A stretch of 64,000 nucleotides of DNA from Fragilaria crotonensis (GCA_022925895.1 JAKSYS010000028.1:62001-126000), one strand, 5' to 3'. Shown: positions 52,298-64,000, counted from the stretch's first letter. Translations and numbers: made by a program. The notes: a model not told the origin generated them from the letters alone.

Positions 52298-55200
52298 CTA
52301 GAAAAATGAGCTGACAATACTATTCCCCGAGCCTCTGCGTTTCTTTTTCTTGTGTTTGCGTTTTGTTGTCATCATGATCTTCCGTATATCTTCATCCACT
52401 TGGTCTAGTTCCTCTCCAATTGGAACGTCAGCGGAAGGACTCGGCTTGCTGCCACCCATCAAGTCAATACCCCAGAAACGATGGGGCTTACTCGTTGCCA
52501 GCTTCTCTGCAGCCACGTGCTCAAAACGTTTTCCCTCAGCCTCGATCATCTTCACTGACTCCTCCAATTGGCCATCAAAATCATCGACGACCTCGTCGGT
52601 GAAACCGCGTCCAGCAGAGCCTCGGCGACGGACCGGTGTGTGGCTCTTGAATTGGTTCACCTGACGACTCATACTCTCAGCAGCGCTTCGTAGCTCATCG
52701 ACTCCTCGCAGAGTTCGAGCGAAGGACTCCAACTCTCGCTTGGAAGTCTCTTTCTCCTCTCGCAAGTCATTCTCCAAATCTTTTATCTTCTTTCGTGACT
52801 TCTCAACGTCCTGCCGAAGCATTGAATTCACTTCCTTCAAGGCTTCTGTTTCATCTTCTAGGTCGTTGATTCGCTTCTCGACATCATCGGGCTGGTCATG
52901 GACTGGAGGCCCGTGGCTTGAGGCGCCGTGGATCATCTTCGACAATAGGCTACTTCTCTTTCCGAGATTATGTGAACCTTTATCGCTGCTCTCCGATTGA
53001 TCTCGCAGAGCGGCGTCCTCTCGCAGATTGCTGATCTCTTTTGAAGTTCGTCGATGTAAAGACGGAGTGCCTCCCCTCGTTCGTGTGGTTGTTATTGTTG
53101 TTGTTCTGTTCTGTTGTAGGAGACTCTGATTCAAGTTGCTCGATTCGGATTCTCATCCTCTCGATTTCCCGGTCCTTCTCAATCCAGCTTCCGCGAGTCG
53201 TCGGAGCTCCTCGTATCGCTGGGCAAGAGCGGCAGGGGAGTTCGGGTCGATTTCTCCAGCGGACTGCGAATTTTTCAGAAAGCTCGTGCTTCAGTCGTTG
53301 GATTTCCTCCTTTAGAAAGGGCGACCAAAGCACTTTCTTCGTCATTGACAGAGCAGGAGGTACCATTTGGTGCTGTTTTCATAGCTAGAGCGAGCTCCTT
53401 TTTGAGACTGGCGATCTCTGAATTTTTCCTCTGCAAGTCGGCAGCCGCCTTTTCCTGCACGTCGGAAAGCTCCTCCTTCAACGAGTCCCATTCGTCTTCG
53501 GAGACGCCACTGTTAGCTGTCGCAAGCTGTTCTTCTAGGGCTCGAATGACTTCTTTGCATCATTCAGTTCTGCAGAAGATACGTCTGCCGCAGCGGTGCT
53601 CTGGTGGGAGGATGTTGCCTCCAGTTCAGCCGCGAGAAGGTCGCGCTCGTGTTTCACGCGATTTAGGTCCTTGAAACGTCCATTGCCAGAAGATTGGCAA
53701 CTGCAAGATCATTTTCAGCTTTTGCAAGATTGCCCTCGAGGGCTTTGCGCGCTGCCCTTTCAGATTCAAGCCTTCCACTCCTTCACGGTTCGCCACCTCA
53801 ACCTGATACGCAAGTCATGGACTTCCCGTTCGTTTTCGATTCCTCTTCCTTGAGCTTCTTTACTTGTTCGTGGTATTCGATGAATCGTTTCTTGTACTTT
53901 TCGGCTCTCAATAGCTGCTCTTCGGCCTTCGCTTCAGTCTCCTTCATTGCACTTTGCGCACTAGCGACTTGACTCTTGTGTTCGTTGTTCTCAGCCTTAA
54001 TTTTTTTCAGTTCCTCATTCATCAATTCAGCATCTGCCAATAGCTGCTTGATCTGAGAGTGAGCTGCTTCAAGCTCTTCGCTTGTGACATTGGAAATTGA
54101 GTGTGCAGCCGAATTTTCGACAGCGCTTCGTGCCTCCTTCAGCTGTTGTCGGAGCAGTTGGACTTCTCGTCGTAAATGATCCCTCTCGGAAACAGCAGAA
54201 TTTAAGTCTCGAGCTTGAAGTCGAAGATTCTTTACAGTACGACGAGCAATCCGACATCGAATTCTGCATTGAATCGCAACGGCGGCATTTCTCGCTCTAT
54301 TGAAATCCTTGCGTGCGACAAATCCTCTCCAATATCTCTGCAGGAATATCGCCTTTCTGTTGCGATTCAGAGTCTCATAACGGCGACGGCCTTCCCGTCC
54401 TCGTTGAAATCGCTGTACCCATTTCACGATAGCGCGGGTTGCGACGTATCGCTCGTGTTGGACACCTCTTCGCCACACGCTCTGAATCTGCGTCGAGCGA
54501 TGGTTTAATCGCAACTCATGAACCAACGCTTTCGCTGCTTTCATCCTGGCAGCACATTGCAATGCAACTATTCCGCGACGAAAATGAACGTACTCCCTGC
54601 GACTGATGTATCTTCTTGCATGCTTCTGAATCAAGACTGCCGACTCAGCATTTTTGCCACTCCGCAGCTGTTCGAGAATCTCATACGCATTTCTTCTCAG
54701 AAATACTTTGGTTTTTCCAACTTGAACGCCGACAGAAATCAAATTTGGTGGTTCGTCTTCCTTCTTTCCTCCGATGGTGTCACCATCCCCGGCGTTCTCC
54801 TTCTCGCATTGAATCCTCCAAATCTTCAAGGCTATAACCTTCACCACTACATCAACCGGTTTGGTTCTCTTTGCCAAGCGTTGAGCCTTCTTCAACTCCG
54901 CCAGAGCAAGTATACGATAACGTGTCACGAAAGCATTGTGTGGGTATCGATGAGGATATCCTACTCGAGAGACGCGAACCGCCTCGATCACTCCAGCGTA
55001 TCGAAGCTGGTCTGAAATAATCAACGGGTTGAAATGATCAGGCAGAAGCAAATCGTTTGGTTTCAGACAACGCACGTAGTGTGGAGACGTGAGATCGATC
55101 TTCGCACGAAGGTCGCGCAATTGTTTGCTAAACTGACTTCCAACCGTCACCTTCACAGTAGTTGCGCTAGGACGGCTGGGTGAAATAGATCTCGCCCTCG

Positions 55201-57513
55201 CGTCGCCTCCGCTTCCGGTCGGGTCGTTCAGAATGGATGCAAGTTCTCGGACTATTTCTTTGGTCGAGCCAAGTAACAAGTCGGTCGCCTCCTTAGGAAG
55301 TTCGTCTTTGTTTTTCTCAACGAAGCCCTTGGTATCATATTCCACTGGCCCTGCATAGTGCCTCACACCAAATTTCTGCGCTCCCACCTGACGAAAGTCC
55401 GCCTCAAATCGAGGGTGCCCAGTACATTTCTTGTAGATGTCGATGCAGAAGGTCTTGTCCGTCGTTCCTGGAGCTCGGCATTGGTCATCCAAAATGTTGA
55501 GCATACCACACCCCTTCTTGTCGATCAAGTCTAGGACATCCTGGTTATCCGGAAATGATATGAAAGACCAGGCGATTCCTTCTTTGTCGTATTCGGCTTG
55601 CTCATTTTAAGAACGAAAAGGTTGAACTGCTGTTGCAAGGCCTCGTTACAGTAGTTGATACAGAGCTGTTCGAAGGAGTTATGTTTGAAACTTTCGAAAC
55701 CAAAATATCGAGCACACCGATTGTGGCCTCGTCAGGATTGGCTGGGGCTGACCCTACCCGTCGACGTGTGCCGGAGGATTCCTTAACAGTGATACTGCTA
55801 TTTATTTGACCGACCAAAAAGGTGAAGAGGGATCCGTAAAATGCCTTTATCAAAGCCTCCATCCCCTTCTGGGCCTTTTCCTTCGGAAGCGTTCGCATAT
55901 GATACTCTCTTCCGGCTTTGATCTGTAAAAAGCAGAGCGACGTTTCCAGGTCTTGCTTTGAAAGACCCATCAATTCGAGGAATGGTTCAAGATGCGGATT
56001 AGAAGTATCTAATTCGCTTTCATCGCTTGACTTGGCAATGAATGTGACATTAGAAGCATGCATGGCGGCAGCAGGTATGGTAAATATATTGTGCTGCATC
56101 TCGTCGGTCAATCCAAGAATTGTCATAGCCTTTTTCAGATCATCGAACGTTTCAAAGTCCTCGACCCCATCTCGCCTATCATAGGTACCAGATCGATTGG
56201 TCATGTTGAAATCCTCGGGGTTGTATATTCCCATATGAAAGTGTTCCAGTTCTTCGTCGCCCATGCAGAAGAGTTCATAGAAGATATGGTAGTTTCGCTC
56301 TCCTTCAGCCTGTGATATGAGGCGCACTTTTTCTAACAAGTATGTCTCAACAGACGCTCCCACCAGTGCACCTTTATTGAATTTTATCTCAATAAACTTT
56401 CCAAATCGACTTGAATTATCATTGCGAATGGTACGCGCATTACCAAAGCTCTCTAGAATCGGGTTCGACTGTAGAACTTGTTGTTCTATCGTCTGGCCCC
56501 CACCCTCTGTATTTGAAACTTCACCACCGGTCGATCGTTGCGAAAGAGTTGCCAAGTACTGCATGATAAACTTGGTTGTCACTGTTTTGCCAGCGCCAGA
56601 CTCTCCTGAAACCAAAATGGACTGATCCGACAACGTGGCCTTGCCTGGTCCGCGTTTCGTTGTGCCGCCTTTGTTTTCCTCCAGAGTTTGCATCATTATG
56701 CGAAAGGAACGATCCGCGATGCCGTACACGTGTGGTGGTAGAGGATGTTGCTCGTCAACAACTCCCTTGGAAGAGTTCGCCTCGAGCCCAATACTCCTCC
56801 ATGACTTTATTGCTGTACAGTTGTTTGCAGTTCTTAAATGGATTCAGAGCTAGAAGAATTGGCCCGGTCGACGTATAGATCTTGTCGTATGTATACCGCT
56901 TCCTGAGACAATGCACAACTTCTGCCTCATGCAGATGTGTCAAAATAATAAGGTCGTCTGGATAGTGGCCTTCCTCATTGCCTTCATCGAAATCATCTTC
57001 GTCGTGATATTTGTTTCCAGGTAGTACATCTCTCGTCGAAAGACTATCCGGTGGTAACTTGACTGTCGCACCGTGATGCGGGGAGTCTTCATCCTGGATG
57101 AATATTTCTATGAAATTCTCATTTTGTTGCTTGAGCGTTGCATACGCCCAGCCCCAGTCGACAACCTCATCCTCCTCGGCGGTAGGCAAACCTCGTCGGA
57201 TTTCTTTGGCGGCTTTTCCAGTGATGGCCTTTTCCAGGGCAGCCGTTCGGACCCATACATTCGTTGTTTCCGCCATAACACCGACAAGGGTGCAGTTCTC
57301 TTGTCTTTGGGTGAGAGCTAGGTCTTCGGTGCTATGCAGTTGTTGTTTTGGCGATGTGTTATGTCTGTAGATCGTGCTATTGATGAACAGTGGTGTGGTC
57401 CGAGTAGTACGGGAATAAAGTGCTCCCAATACTGAATTGTTCTCGGAGAGAAGACATAGCGTCAGGTCATTAATCCCTAGGCGACTTCGGCCTTCGGACA
57501 TTTTCTGTGACAT
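52298..57513 (-). CDS. Unconventional myosin heavy chain, heavily frameshifted
   Basis: Actin-based motor. The likely start is the ATG at 57276 ([12 protein letters not shown]), although the frame is open to 57513. The motor domain contains [34 protein letters not shown], the P-loop [20 protein letters not shown], switch [14 protein letters not shown], switch II (DIFGFE once a T4 run is read as T5), [16 protein letters not shown] and a converter. Five or six IQ motifs follow ([45 protein letters not shown]), then a long coiled coil (52300-54250). Frame breaks: about 56765 (one G too many), 55703, 55603, then at least seven between 53840 and 53050. Restored length is about 1,650 aa. It probably moves organelles or vesicles. 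The class is not determined. Confidence 0.85.
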
Positions 57514-57642
57514 GTGCTACCGTAGATCTCATATATTCTAGCGTATATGGTATGAATATTGATTATCTAGAGTTCTCGATCCAGTACTGGAGTACGGTAT
57601 GACTATGGGAAGTGAAAATGCTAAATTTATCGGCTTAAAAAT

Positions 57643-58953
57643 CACCCTAACTACTGAATTCAGTAGTTGCAAGAACGTCGCTATCGCAACTACTAAACAC
57701 ACTCTGGAGGTGATCGAGGGCTCATTTTGTGCATTGTTACATGCTTTTAAATCAGGTAACAAGAAAAATGGATGTTACTTGTGTGGGTGCTGAGTTATTG
57801 ACTGTTGTAACTCGAGCAAAAATCGACATTTTCTATTTCGCTGAATTCAGTCCTCAACTACAATGTCGTTATCTCTCGATGTAATGCGTCTTCTGATAAA
57901 TACCAGGCACTTCCAATACCCTGCCTTGCAGCTGCAATACGTTTTGATGTCTTTTTTTTGCAATTCAATGTCGTACAGATGAGTTGTGGGTATGATGTGT
58001 CCAATCTGCAAAAGTCGCGTGCACCGCAGACTTTAGTGCCATTTCCTCACCACAGAGCGATCAACTGATGAAGTTTTCAGGCCTACATTTTCTCTCTTGT
58101 GCCTCAAATGAAATGTAAACAAGTGCTGTTGCGAGAAACGGTCTGAATTCGATTTGGGTGATGCGTCGCTTGCCATCAGCTCTAATCAGTGTCGGTTGGA
58201 CATCATTACCACCACAAAAACCACGATCACAGTATGGAACAGAATTCCACAACTGGTTTATGCATTCATTGGGATTTCTTCTTGTAAGAGATGCAACATT
58301 CTCTGGGGATGGGTCATTATCATCGTCAAAAACAGAAACCCAGAGCTCAGAATTTTGACGCATCTCCATCGTTCAAAACTGTCGGGATTTCAAGAGCTTC
58401 GTTTGCTTGTTCCTCCACAGCCACAGCTCCCCCACCTTCAAGATAGTCTTGTCGATTATCTTGACGACGTGTTCAAGCGCTCCTTCTTCCGCCACATGAG
58501 TGTGATGGTATGGAGGAGGTGCCCATCGTTAAAATCATCATGACGCCTAATTATACACGACTGCCTAGTCGTCAAAGCCGTTTTCTGCTTCTGTCACACC
58601 GCAAAAAGCTCATGGAGCACATCTATATTGCCTTCATTTACGTGCTTTGCAGCTGCAAGTGTCTGGGGTTGTAGAAACGTCGTGTACACCGAGATGTTGG
58701 CACCGTCGCCATTGCGAGGCCGTTTTTTTTTAATTCTTAACGATGAAAAATTTCGTGCTTCAACGCAACTTCAAAATTTCGTATCTCAACAACTACCGGT
58801 CCAATAAAGCGCATCTTGATATCGTGAATTCTACGAGATTCCTTCTGTATTTGTTCACGTGGACACATTCGCATACTTGCACTGGTTCAAAAGATATCCT
58901 ATTTTTGAGTTGGAAACTGAATTCAGTTAATTTCAACTGAATTCAGTAGGGTG
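57643..58953. mobile_element. Candidate non-autonomous TIR element with CTGAATTCAG palindromes
   Basis: The left end reads CACCCTAACTACTGAATTCAG. The right end, inverted, reads CACCCTACTGAATTCAGT, so the two look like imperfect terminal inverted repeats about 1.3 kb apart. Palindromes: AACTACTGAATTCAGTAGTT at 57649-57668, CTGAATTCAG at 57841, AACTGAATTCAGTT at 58915-58928 and ACTGAATTCAGT at 58936-58947. No transposase is readable inside; short frames at 58061-58543 are not recognised. I see no target-site duplication, so the call is tentative. Confidence 0.45.
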
Positions 58954-59027
58954 GTCCAATATCCGTTATCTTTCGCCGGACCTTCCAGGTCCAGTGATTT
59001 TCTCACAAATCTCATCATCCGAAAACC

Positions 59028-60580
59028 ATGTCGTCGTCGTCTCCTTACATGCAAGCAGCGCTCATGCTATCGCAGATCTGGGAAACAAGGAAGTCCATCA
59101 AGACCCTGGCGTACGACAAGTCCGGGGAGCTGAAGATTAACAAGTCGGCGTACGCGCAAGTGTGCCATGTCTTGGAACATCAAAGAACGCTTCAGGAGGT
59201 GCTGAAAGCAGTGCCTCTTCCGTGTCGTAACGAAGGCCTCCTGTATGTGTTGCTCTACGAGCTGCTCCTAGGACCAAATCAAAAGATTCGAGGCGGAGGA
59301 GCTGTGAAGCGTCAAATTGTTAATAAAGAAGTGCAACTACGGGAAGTGTTGCAGACAATCCACAAAGATTCCGCGACGGCACGACCATCGTTTCCTCGCT
59401 ACGTTCGAGTCAATACCTTGAAATGCACCCTTGACGAAGCAGTCGCCGCTTTAAAATTGCAGGATCTCCAAATTTATGTTGATGCGAACGTTCCAAACCT
59501 CCTGGTACTCAAGCCTGATGCTCAAATACACAATCACGACTTCGTTAAGGATGGGAAATTCATTCTGCAGGACAAGTCGTCCTGTTTTTCAGCTCTCTGT
59601 CTCATACACGGCAACAAAGTTCCTCTCGATGGTGACTGCTTGGACGCATGTGCCGCTCCTGGGAACAAGACTAGTCATTTGGCTTCCTTGACAGATTCCA
59701 AAGTGTTCGCTTGTGACCGCAGCGAGAAACGATTAGAAATGTTGGATCGTCGCATGAAGCTCCTGGTGACGAACAAGCGCGTGGTTACCAAGCATGTAGA
59801 CTTTTGAAGACAAAACCTACAGATTATCCCAATATCAAGGGCATACTCTTGGATCCTTCGTGCTCTGGCAGTGGGATCTTCACTTCCCTGGATCGCTTGG
59901 CGGATGACGATGATGGGGCCGATCGCATTGAACATTTGTCCAACTTTCAGTTGACTGCATTGCAACATGCAATGACGTTTACCTCAGTTGATAGGATTGT
60001 CTACTCAACATGTTCGCTACACGAACAGGAAAATGAATTGGTGGTGAGGGAAGCCCTTCACGGAAACCCCACCTGGCAGCTCTGTGCTCCCTATTGTTTA
60101 CGACAATGGAAACGACGAGGACATGAGGTCGAGGGGCTGACCACGGAGCAGTCGAAATGCCTGATTCGAGCTGATCGTGGTGATGAAACGAACGGTTTCT
60201 TTGTTGCTTACTTTGAACGACGAGATAAAGCCCCATTTCGAAACGGAACAACTAATGCAAGTGGAAACGTTGTCGTTCCCAAGGGTTTATCTTCGTACCT
60301 AGGTGAGTTCTCCATCAAGTGTGGCGATGGCCCGGTTGAGGGCACGGTTCAACATCGTAGCCAAGTTCATGCAGCAAAGTCCGTTGTTAGCACCAGAACG
60401 GCTGATGCGAAGTCCAAGACCGTTGTTTCAACTCCGAAAAAGGTTGCAGTGGAGATCAAAGACCCTATCCGAAAAGTTGTTGCGAAGAAACAAGCTAAGA
60501 AACTTGCTTGGAAGCAACAGCAAATAAAACAAAAGAAGGAGCGATTGCTCATGAAGGAGAAATCCAATGCCCTTGTCTGA
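59028..60580 (+). CDS. NSUN5: NSUN5/Rcm1-type rRNA cytosine-5 methyltransferase, one frameshift
   Basis: Methylates a conserved cytosine of large-subunit rRNA with SAM. About 517 aa once a single break is read through. The N-terminal helical region includes LLYVLLYELLLGPNQKI, as in NSUN5. A PUA-like part has PRYVRVNTLKC. The Rossmann methyltransferase has motif I LDACAAPGNKTSHLA, motif IV LLDPSCSGSGIF (with the releasing Cys) and motif VI IVYSTCSLHEQENE (with the nucleophilic Cys). The C-terminus is Lys/Gln-rich, a likely nucleolar signal. The frame breaks at about 59803 in GTAGACTTTTGAAG: one more T in the T4 run gives HVDFLKTKP without interruption. A conserved housekeeping gene broken only at a homopolymer argues for a sequence error. 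Confidence 0.92.
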
Positions 60581-60789
60581 CAAAGAGGTTGCTAGCAAGA
60601 ATCAATATGCTTTTCGAGACTTCGGCGGTTGTAGAGTCTGCAAATTGCATTCACGATTCCTTTCAGCGTGTGAGCAAGACCAACAAAAACACGTTTCCTA
60701 TTTGATAATCTTCCATCGAAAACTTGCCGTCATAATTTGTTGCTCAACGTCGTGTTGAAGGGGTCCTTTTTGTGCTCACCGTAGCTGAC

Positions 60790-62117
60790 ATGCTTGGAAG
60801 GAATGGATTTGTTGAGTTCTCACCCTTGCTGAGCATGGCACATTTATGTGAATTCGCCACCTCTTGGAATCCTACTGAAATCTCCTCTCGTCGAAGCAAC
60901 GGCACCAGAGCCCCTTCATCCAGCAATGGAACGTCGCAAGTACTCTGTCAGATTCCAGCGTCATTGGGCAAGCGCAGCCGACGTGAGTCAAAGTTATGTC
61001 GTCCTGCGCAGGCTCCGTGCCAAGGAAAGTCAGATTCAGCGACCAGTTTCAGCAGCAAATCGAACGCATTCATGAACGAGGAGCGATCGTCGAAGAGGAG
61101 AAATTCAGTGTCGTATCGTGATCTCTGTGGTGTTACACCATCATGCTCGACAACTCCATATCAGCCTTTTAAGGACGGCCTATCAGACGAGCATCCTTGG
61201 GAACTCCATCTCCCTTGGGAACTTGACGACGATATCACTTTCTCTCCAACAGCGTCACAGGATCGCGAGCAGTTCTCATTTTTCCATGAAGTCTATTCCT
61301 CCAGCAAGTTACAACACGTGAAGGAAGACGGAGACCAACAACACTACACCCGTCAGCCATCGACAAACGTACACCTGCTGGAAAGCAACTCAGAGCCCAG
61401 TGGAGTTGAGGTCATAGAACCGGATAAGCCGTTGAGAAAGTTTCTCGCTGCTGCAACCCTTCTTGTACCTGGTACAGCCCCACATTGCACCGAATCTGCG
61501 AACAGGATGAGTGTTGATGAGCTCAAGTTGTTCCCGTCCAGTACTGAGCTAGCGTCTGCAGCAACTTCTCGATCAATGGAAGCTCTTGTTGCTTGGTACC
61601 AAAGGCTCCGCGAGCTCATCGAGTTCGAACGACTCTACGGGCATCAGAACGTGCCGCAGAAATCTCATTCGTTCCCCAAACTTGGCACATGGGTCAACAA
61701 GCAGCGATATCATCGCCATGAACTTACAAGTGAGAAAGTTGCTGTACTGGAAGCCGTATGCTTTGATTGGGAAAAGTTGGGAGAGACCAGATGGCGTATG
61801 AGGTATAAGGCCCTCGTTGCCTACCGAACGAAGAATGGCGATTGTAAGTGCTGGTGTGATGCCATGACGAACTGAAGTAGTATGTGATCTAATTCGGATG
61901 CGTTCTGAAAGGTCGTGTTCCAACAAGATGGGAGGACGATCGCAAGCTCGGTCGGTGGGTCTCATTGCAAAGATGCCAGTACAAGGACTTCATGTCGGGC
62001 CGCAAAACAGTCATGACGAAAGAACGAATCGAAATGCTGCAAGATTTAGGTTTTGAGTGGGAGATATCTTCACGTGGATTTTATCATTACAAAAAGGGAG
62101 TCAGCAGTCAAAATTGA
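60790..62117 (+). CDS. Protein with two helicase-associated (HA) domains
   Basis: Two exons: 60790-61843, then 61912-62117 after a 68-nt intron (GTAAGT...CTGAAAG, phase 1, joining GAT T to GT CGT). About 419 aa. The N-terminal half is Ser-rich and unrecognised. The C-terminal half has two HA repeats. The first is WYQRLRELIEFERLYGHQNV with FPKLGTWVNKQRYHRHELTS and CFDWEK. The second spans the intron: RYKALVAYRTKNGDC, RVPTRWEDDRKLGRWVSLQR and LGFEWE. HA domains (W...L..F...hGH..VP...LG.WV..QR) are abundant in diatoms and some bacteria, usually next to a helicase. Here no helicase core is present, so a stand-alone DNA-binding or regulatory role is inferred. The exact start is uncertain; ATG 60790 is the first in frame. 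Confidence 0.75.
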
Positions 62118-62219
62118 ACTTCGAAACAAAAATGCTAACTATTTCGGAAGTGTTAATAGTGACGTAGTGATTCCATAACAACATGAAGTCAATTGCACAT
62201 TCGCCGTGAATGCTCACTC

Positions 62220-62826
62220 TCAAGAGCAACAATCTTCCTTAGCAATGCGGTAATTGCAATGGGCACAGTAATGATGCGTACTCTTGCAACCTGGAATGAC
62301 AAGGGGCAACCAAAAGAGCGGCCAGAAGAGTAAAAGCAAAGCGATTACTGCTACAATTGTACCACCGTCGACTAGGTGACGGACGCGAGTGCGGACCTGT
62401 TGATGACAGTTTGGGCAAGTGGTCGCGCAGGATTCGCTGAACGATGAAAACATCATAAGTTAGTCACAAAAGCAAAGCTACACAATCATGTACATCACTT
62501 GCAACGTACCGTCCAAATCCGTTCGGTTCACCGACGCCACAGGTCGTGGAGGAGGCGGGACCTGGTGGTGGTCGTCGTGCTAATTTTTGCAGCAGGTCTG
62601 GCGGGTGGAGCGGTGGCGGGAGGGTTTTGCGGAATTACAACTGAAGTGGCAATCGGCGCATTGAGATCAAATTCAGGCTCGGCAGTGGCATACGACGCAT
62701 GCACTAACGGTGGGTCGGCTCCTTCTGTGAAAAAAATCGTAATACGTTGAGAACGACGCTGACACTCATTCATGTTAACCACGAGCTAGAGCAGAATACG
62801 ATAGCTACTCACCTTTCAAAGTCATA
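62220..62826 (-). CDS. LITAF-domain membrane protein, three exons, one homopolymer frameshift
   Basis: Exon 1 is 13 nt (62826-62814, ATG ACT TTG AAA G) before GTGAGT. Exon 2 (62724-62510) follows a TTTTTTTCACAG acceptor. Exon 3 (62436-62220) follows a 73-nt intron (GTACGT...GTTCAG). The protein has a Pro/Ala-rich N-terminus (ADPPLVHASYATAEPEF, then PPPGPASS) and a LITAF domain. The domain holds CATTCPNCHQQVRTRVRH, a hydrophobic membrane hairpin (IVAVIALLLLFWPLFWLPL) and CKSTHHYCAHCNYRIA, i.e. the two CxxC knuckles that form a zinc site on either side of the membrane segment. Summed exons are one base over a multiple of three; an A5 run near 62602 with one A too many explains it. LITAF proteins act on endosome and lysosome membranes. 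About 147 aa. Confidence 0.85.
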
Positions 62827-64000
62827 GTTTTCTTCGATATTGGCAAGGTGTAATGTGAAGATTGAATGGTGCGAGCCACGCTCAAATGATGTACTCAGTA
62901 ACGATTAGCTGGCCGAGGGGAAGTGGCAGAAGTGAACGCGCGGATCCGACTGAAATGTACTTCGTCGACAAAGCAAAACAGAGAAAATGAGAATTGTCAT
63001 GCGCATACAAGACTTGACAAGGGAGGCAATACATACGCGATCAACGATTTAGGCCGGTACAACTTGTACCGAGTGTAGTACAAGTACTACTTTCTAGAGT
63101 TACCTTGAACGCCGAAACTGCATGTACTCGCAGTATTGTACTACAGTCACAAGTTCCAGGAAGTACCTGGAATCCATATCACACACCAGTTCATACGCCA
63201 AACTCCGAGTAGACTAATACAAGAGGGTGCCTCGTAAACTGAATGGCCAAGGATGCATGTTTCAGTTTTGATTGATTCGTGGAACCCCAGGTTCAATTGA
63301 ATCTTGACTAGAGTGCATGTCTGCATGTCCGTATCTGCGTCAGTCCGGCGCACATTTTCGATGTCATTCTTTTGCCTGGATTCTGGATGCTGGGGAGGTC
63401 CGAGGTCCGCAAGACGGTATCTAACTCGAGCAAGGTGGCTTACCTCTTGCCGGACCTTCCTGATGTATCATACAACTTATGTAGCCTAACCTAAGGCATA
63501 TAAAGTCAATTTGTTGTGATGGTGGCATAGAAGTGTAGTAGGAAGTCAACTTTGTTCAGCCAGCACTGGCTCCGTTGCTTTAATGGGGATTCAGGATTAG
63601 AAGTCCATTACACATCCATGTGTTTCTTTGAACTTCCAAAATAGTTAATCCAATGCAACAGGACAATTCTTCTAGCAGTCTTGCTAAATTGCATCATTGA
63701 CTCATCTCACAAATTTTCAAATCTTTTTGAATTGATTGTTGAGCACCTGTCAAAAGCTTTGTTCCCTTCATTTTCTTCCAAGGCCAGATTGTGATAGGCA
63801 CCTTTGTTTCACGTCCACAAGTATTCTGGGATGCCTTCATAGCCAGACACTTTTGTTGTGCAAAGACTTGGGAGTCAGCATGACTTCCACACATGAGCAT
63901 GATAAGAGCATGCAGCTCACCATAGCTCAAAGCTCATACTGCTCCTGTAGTTCATGCGGGTATATGTGTCTAGTAGTAGCATAAATGTTCAAGAATGCAA
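62827..64000. other. Terminal intergenic region, no gene recognised
   Basis: About 1.17 kb. GTAC motifs cluster at 63056-63170 (TTGTACCGAGTGTAGTACAAGTACTAC). Short frames near the end (63694-63930 minus, 63736-63984 plus) show no domain. A gene beginning beyond the window cannot be excluded. Confidence 0.4.

Noticed and set aside
57276-57513. N-terminal extension of myosin upstream of MAETTNVW
   Set aside because: The extra 79 residues are unlike myosin N-termini and a good ATG lies at 57276; the longer frame is kept only as the outer limit.
58061-58543. Overlapping frames on both strands within the candidate TIR element
   Set aside because: No conserved motif and both strands are open; treated as non-coding.
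1-64000. tRNA, rRNA or CRISPR arrays
   Set aside because: Read for cloverleaf and regularly spaced repeats; none found. The only regular repeats are tandem or transposon-derived.

Overview
The window looks like nuclear DNA of a diatom, most likely a pennate species such as Phaeodactylum or a relative. This is inferred from four things. The genes are eukaryotic and spaced out, with few short GT-AG introns (68-302 nt). Several products begin with a signal peptide running into an ASAFAP-like plastid-targeting junction. There are diatom-type lineage proteins. The Copia and tyrosine-recombinase retrotransposons also fit. No rRNA, tRNA or CRISPR was seen.

Layout. 0-31.6 kb is mostly single-copy genes: a coiled-coil membrane protein, eIF3c, a plastid-type GNAT acetyltransferase, a four-helix membrane protein, a histone-fold protein, pyrroline-5-carboxylate reductase, a WbsX/GH99-like Golgi enzyme, a sulfotransferase-like protein, the AP-2 sigma subunit, a cytochrome P450, a predicted plastid coiled-coil protein, an armadillo-repeat protein, a Trm3/TARBP1-type tRNA 2'-O-methyltransferase, a protein with an internally duplicated domain, and a bacterial-like beta-helix protein. 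32.06-38.32 kb is a DIRS-order retrotransposon with PAT-like split direct repeats. It is followed by a decayed PIF/Harbinger transposase. 41.4-48.8 kb carries a CRAL-TRIO protein, a purple acid phosphatase and two convergent cupin/JmjC-like paralogues. 49.2-51.9 kb is a young, internally deleted Copia element with identical LTRs. 52.3-62.8 kb holds a myosin, a candidate TIR element, an NSUN5-type rRNA methyltransferase, a helicase-associated-domain protein and a LITAF-like membrane protein. The last 1.2 kb is featureless.

Many conserved genes are broken by single-base frameshifts, often in or beside homopolymers, and most look like one lost base. Affected genes include the P450, sulfotransferase-like, armadillo, Trm3, CRAL-TRIO, myosin, NSUN5 and LITAF-like genes and the DIRS pol. 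Because slow-evolving genes are hit as well, residual long-read indels are the simplest explanation, but real decay cannot be excluded for any one gene. Products below are described across these breaks and the break positions are given. Intergenic DNA is unusually rich in GTAC-centred palindromes.
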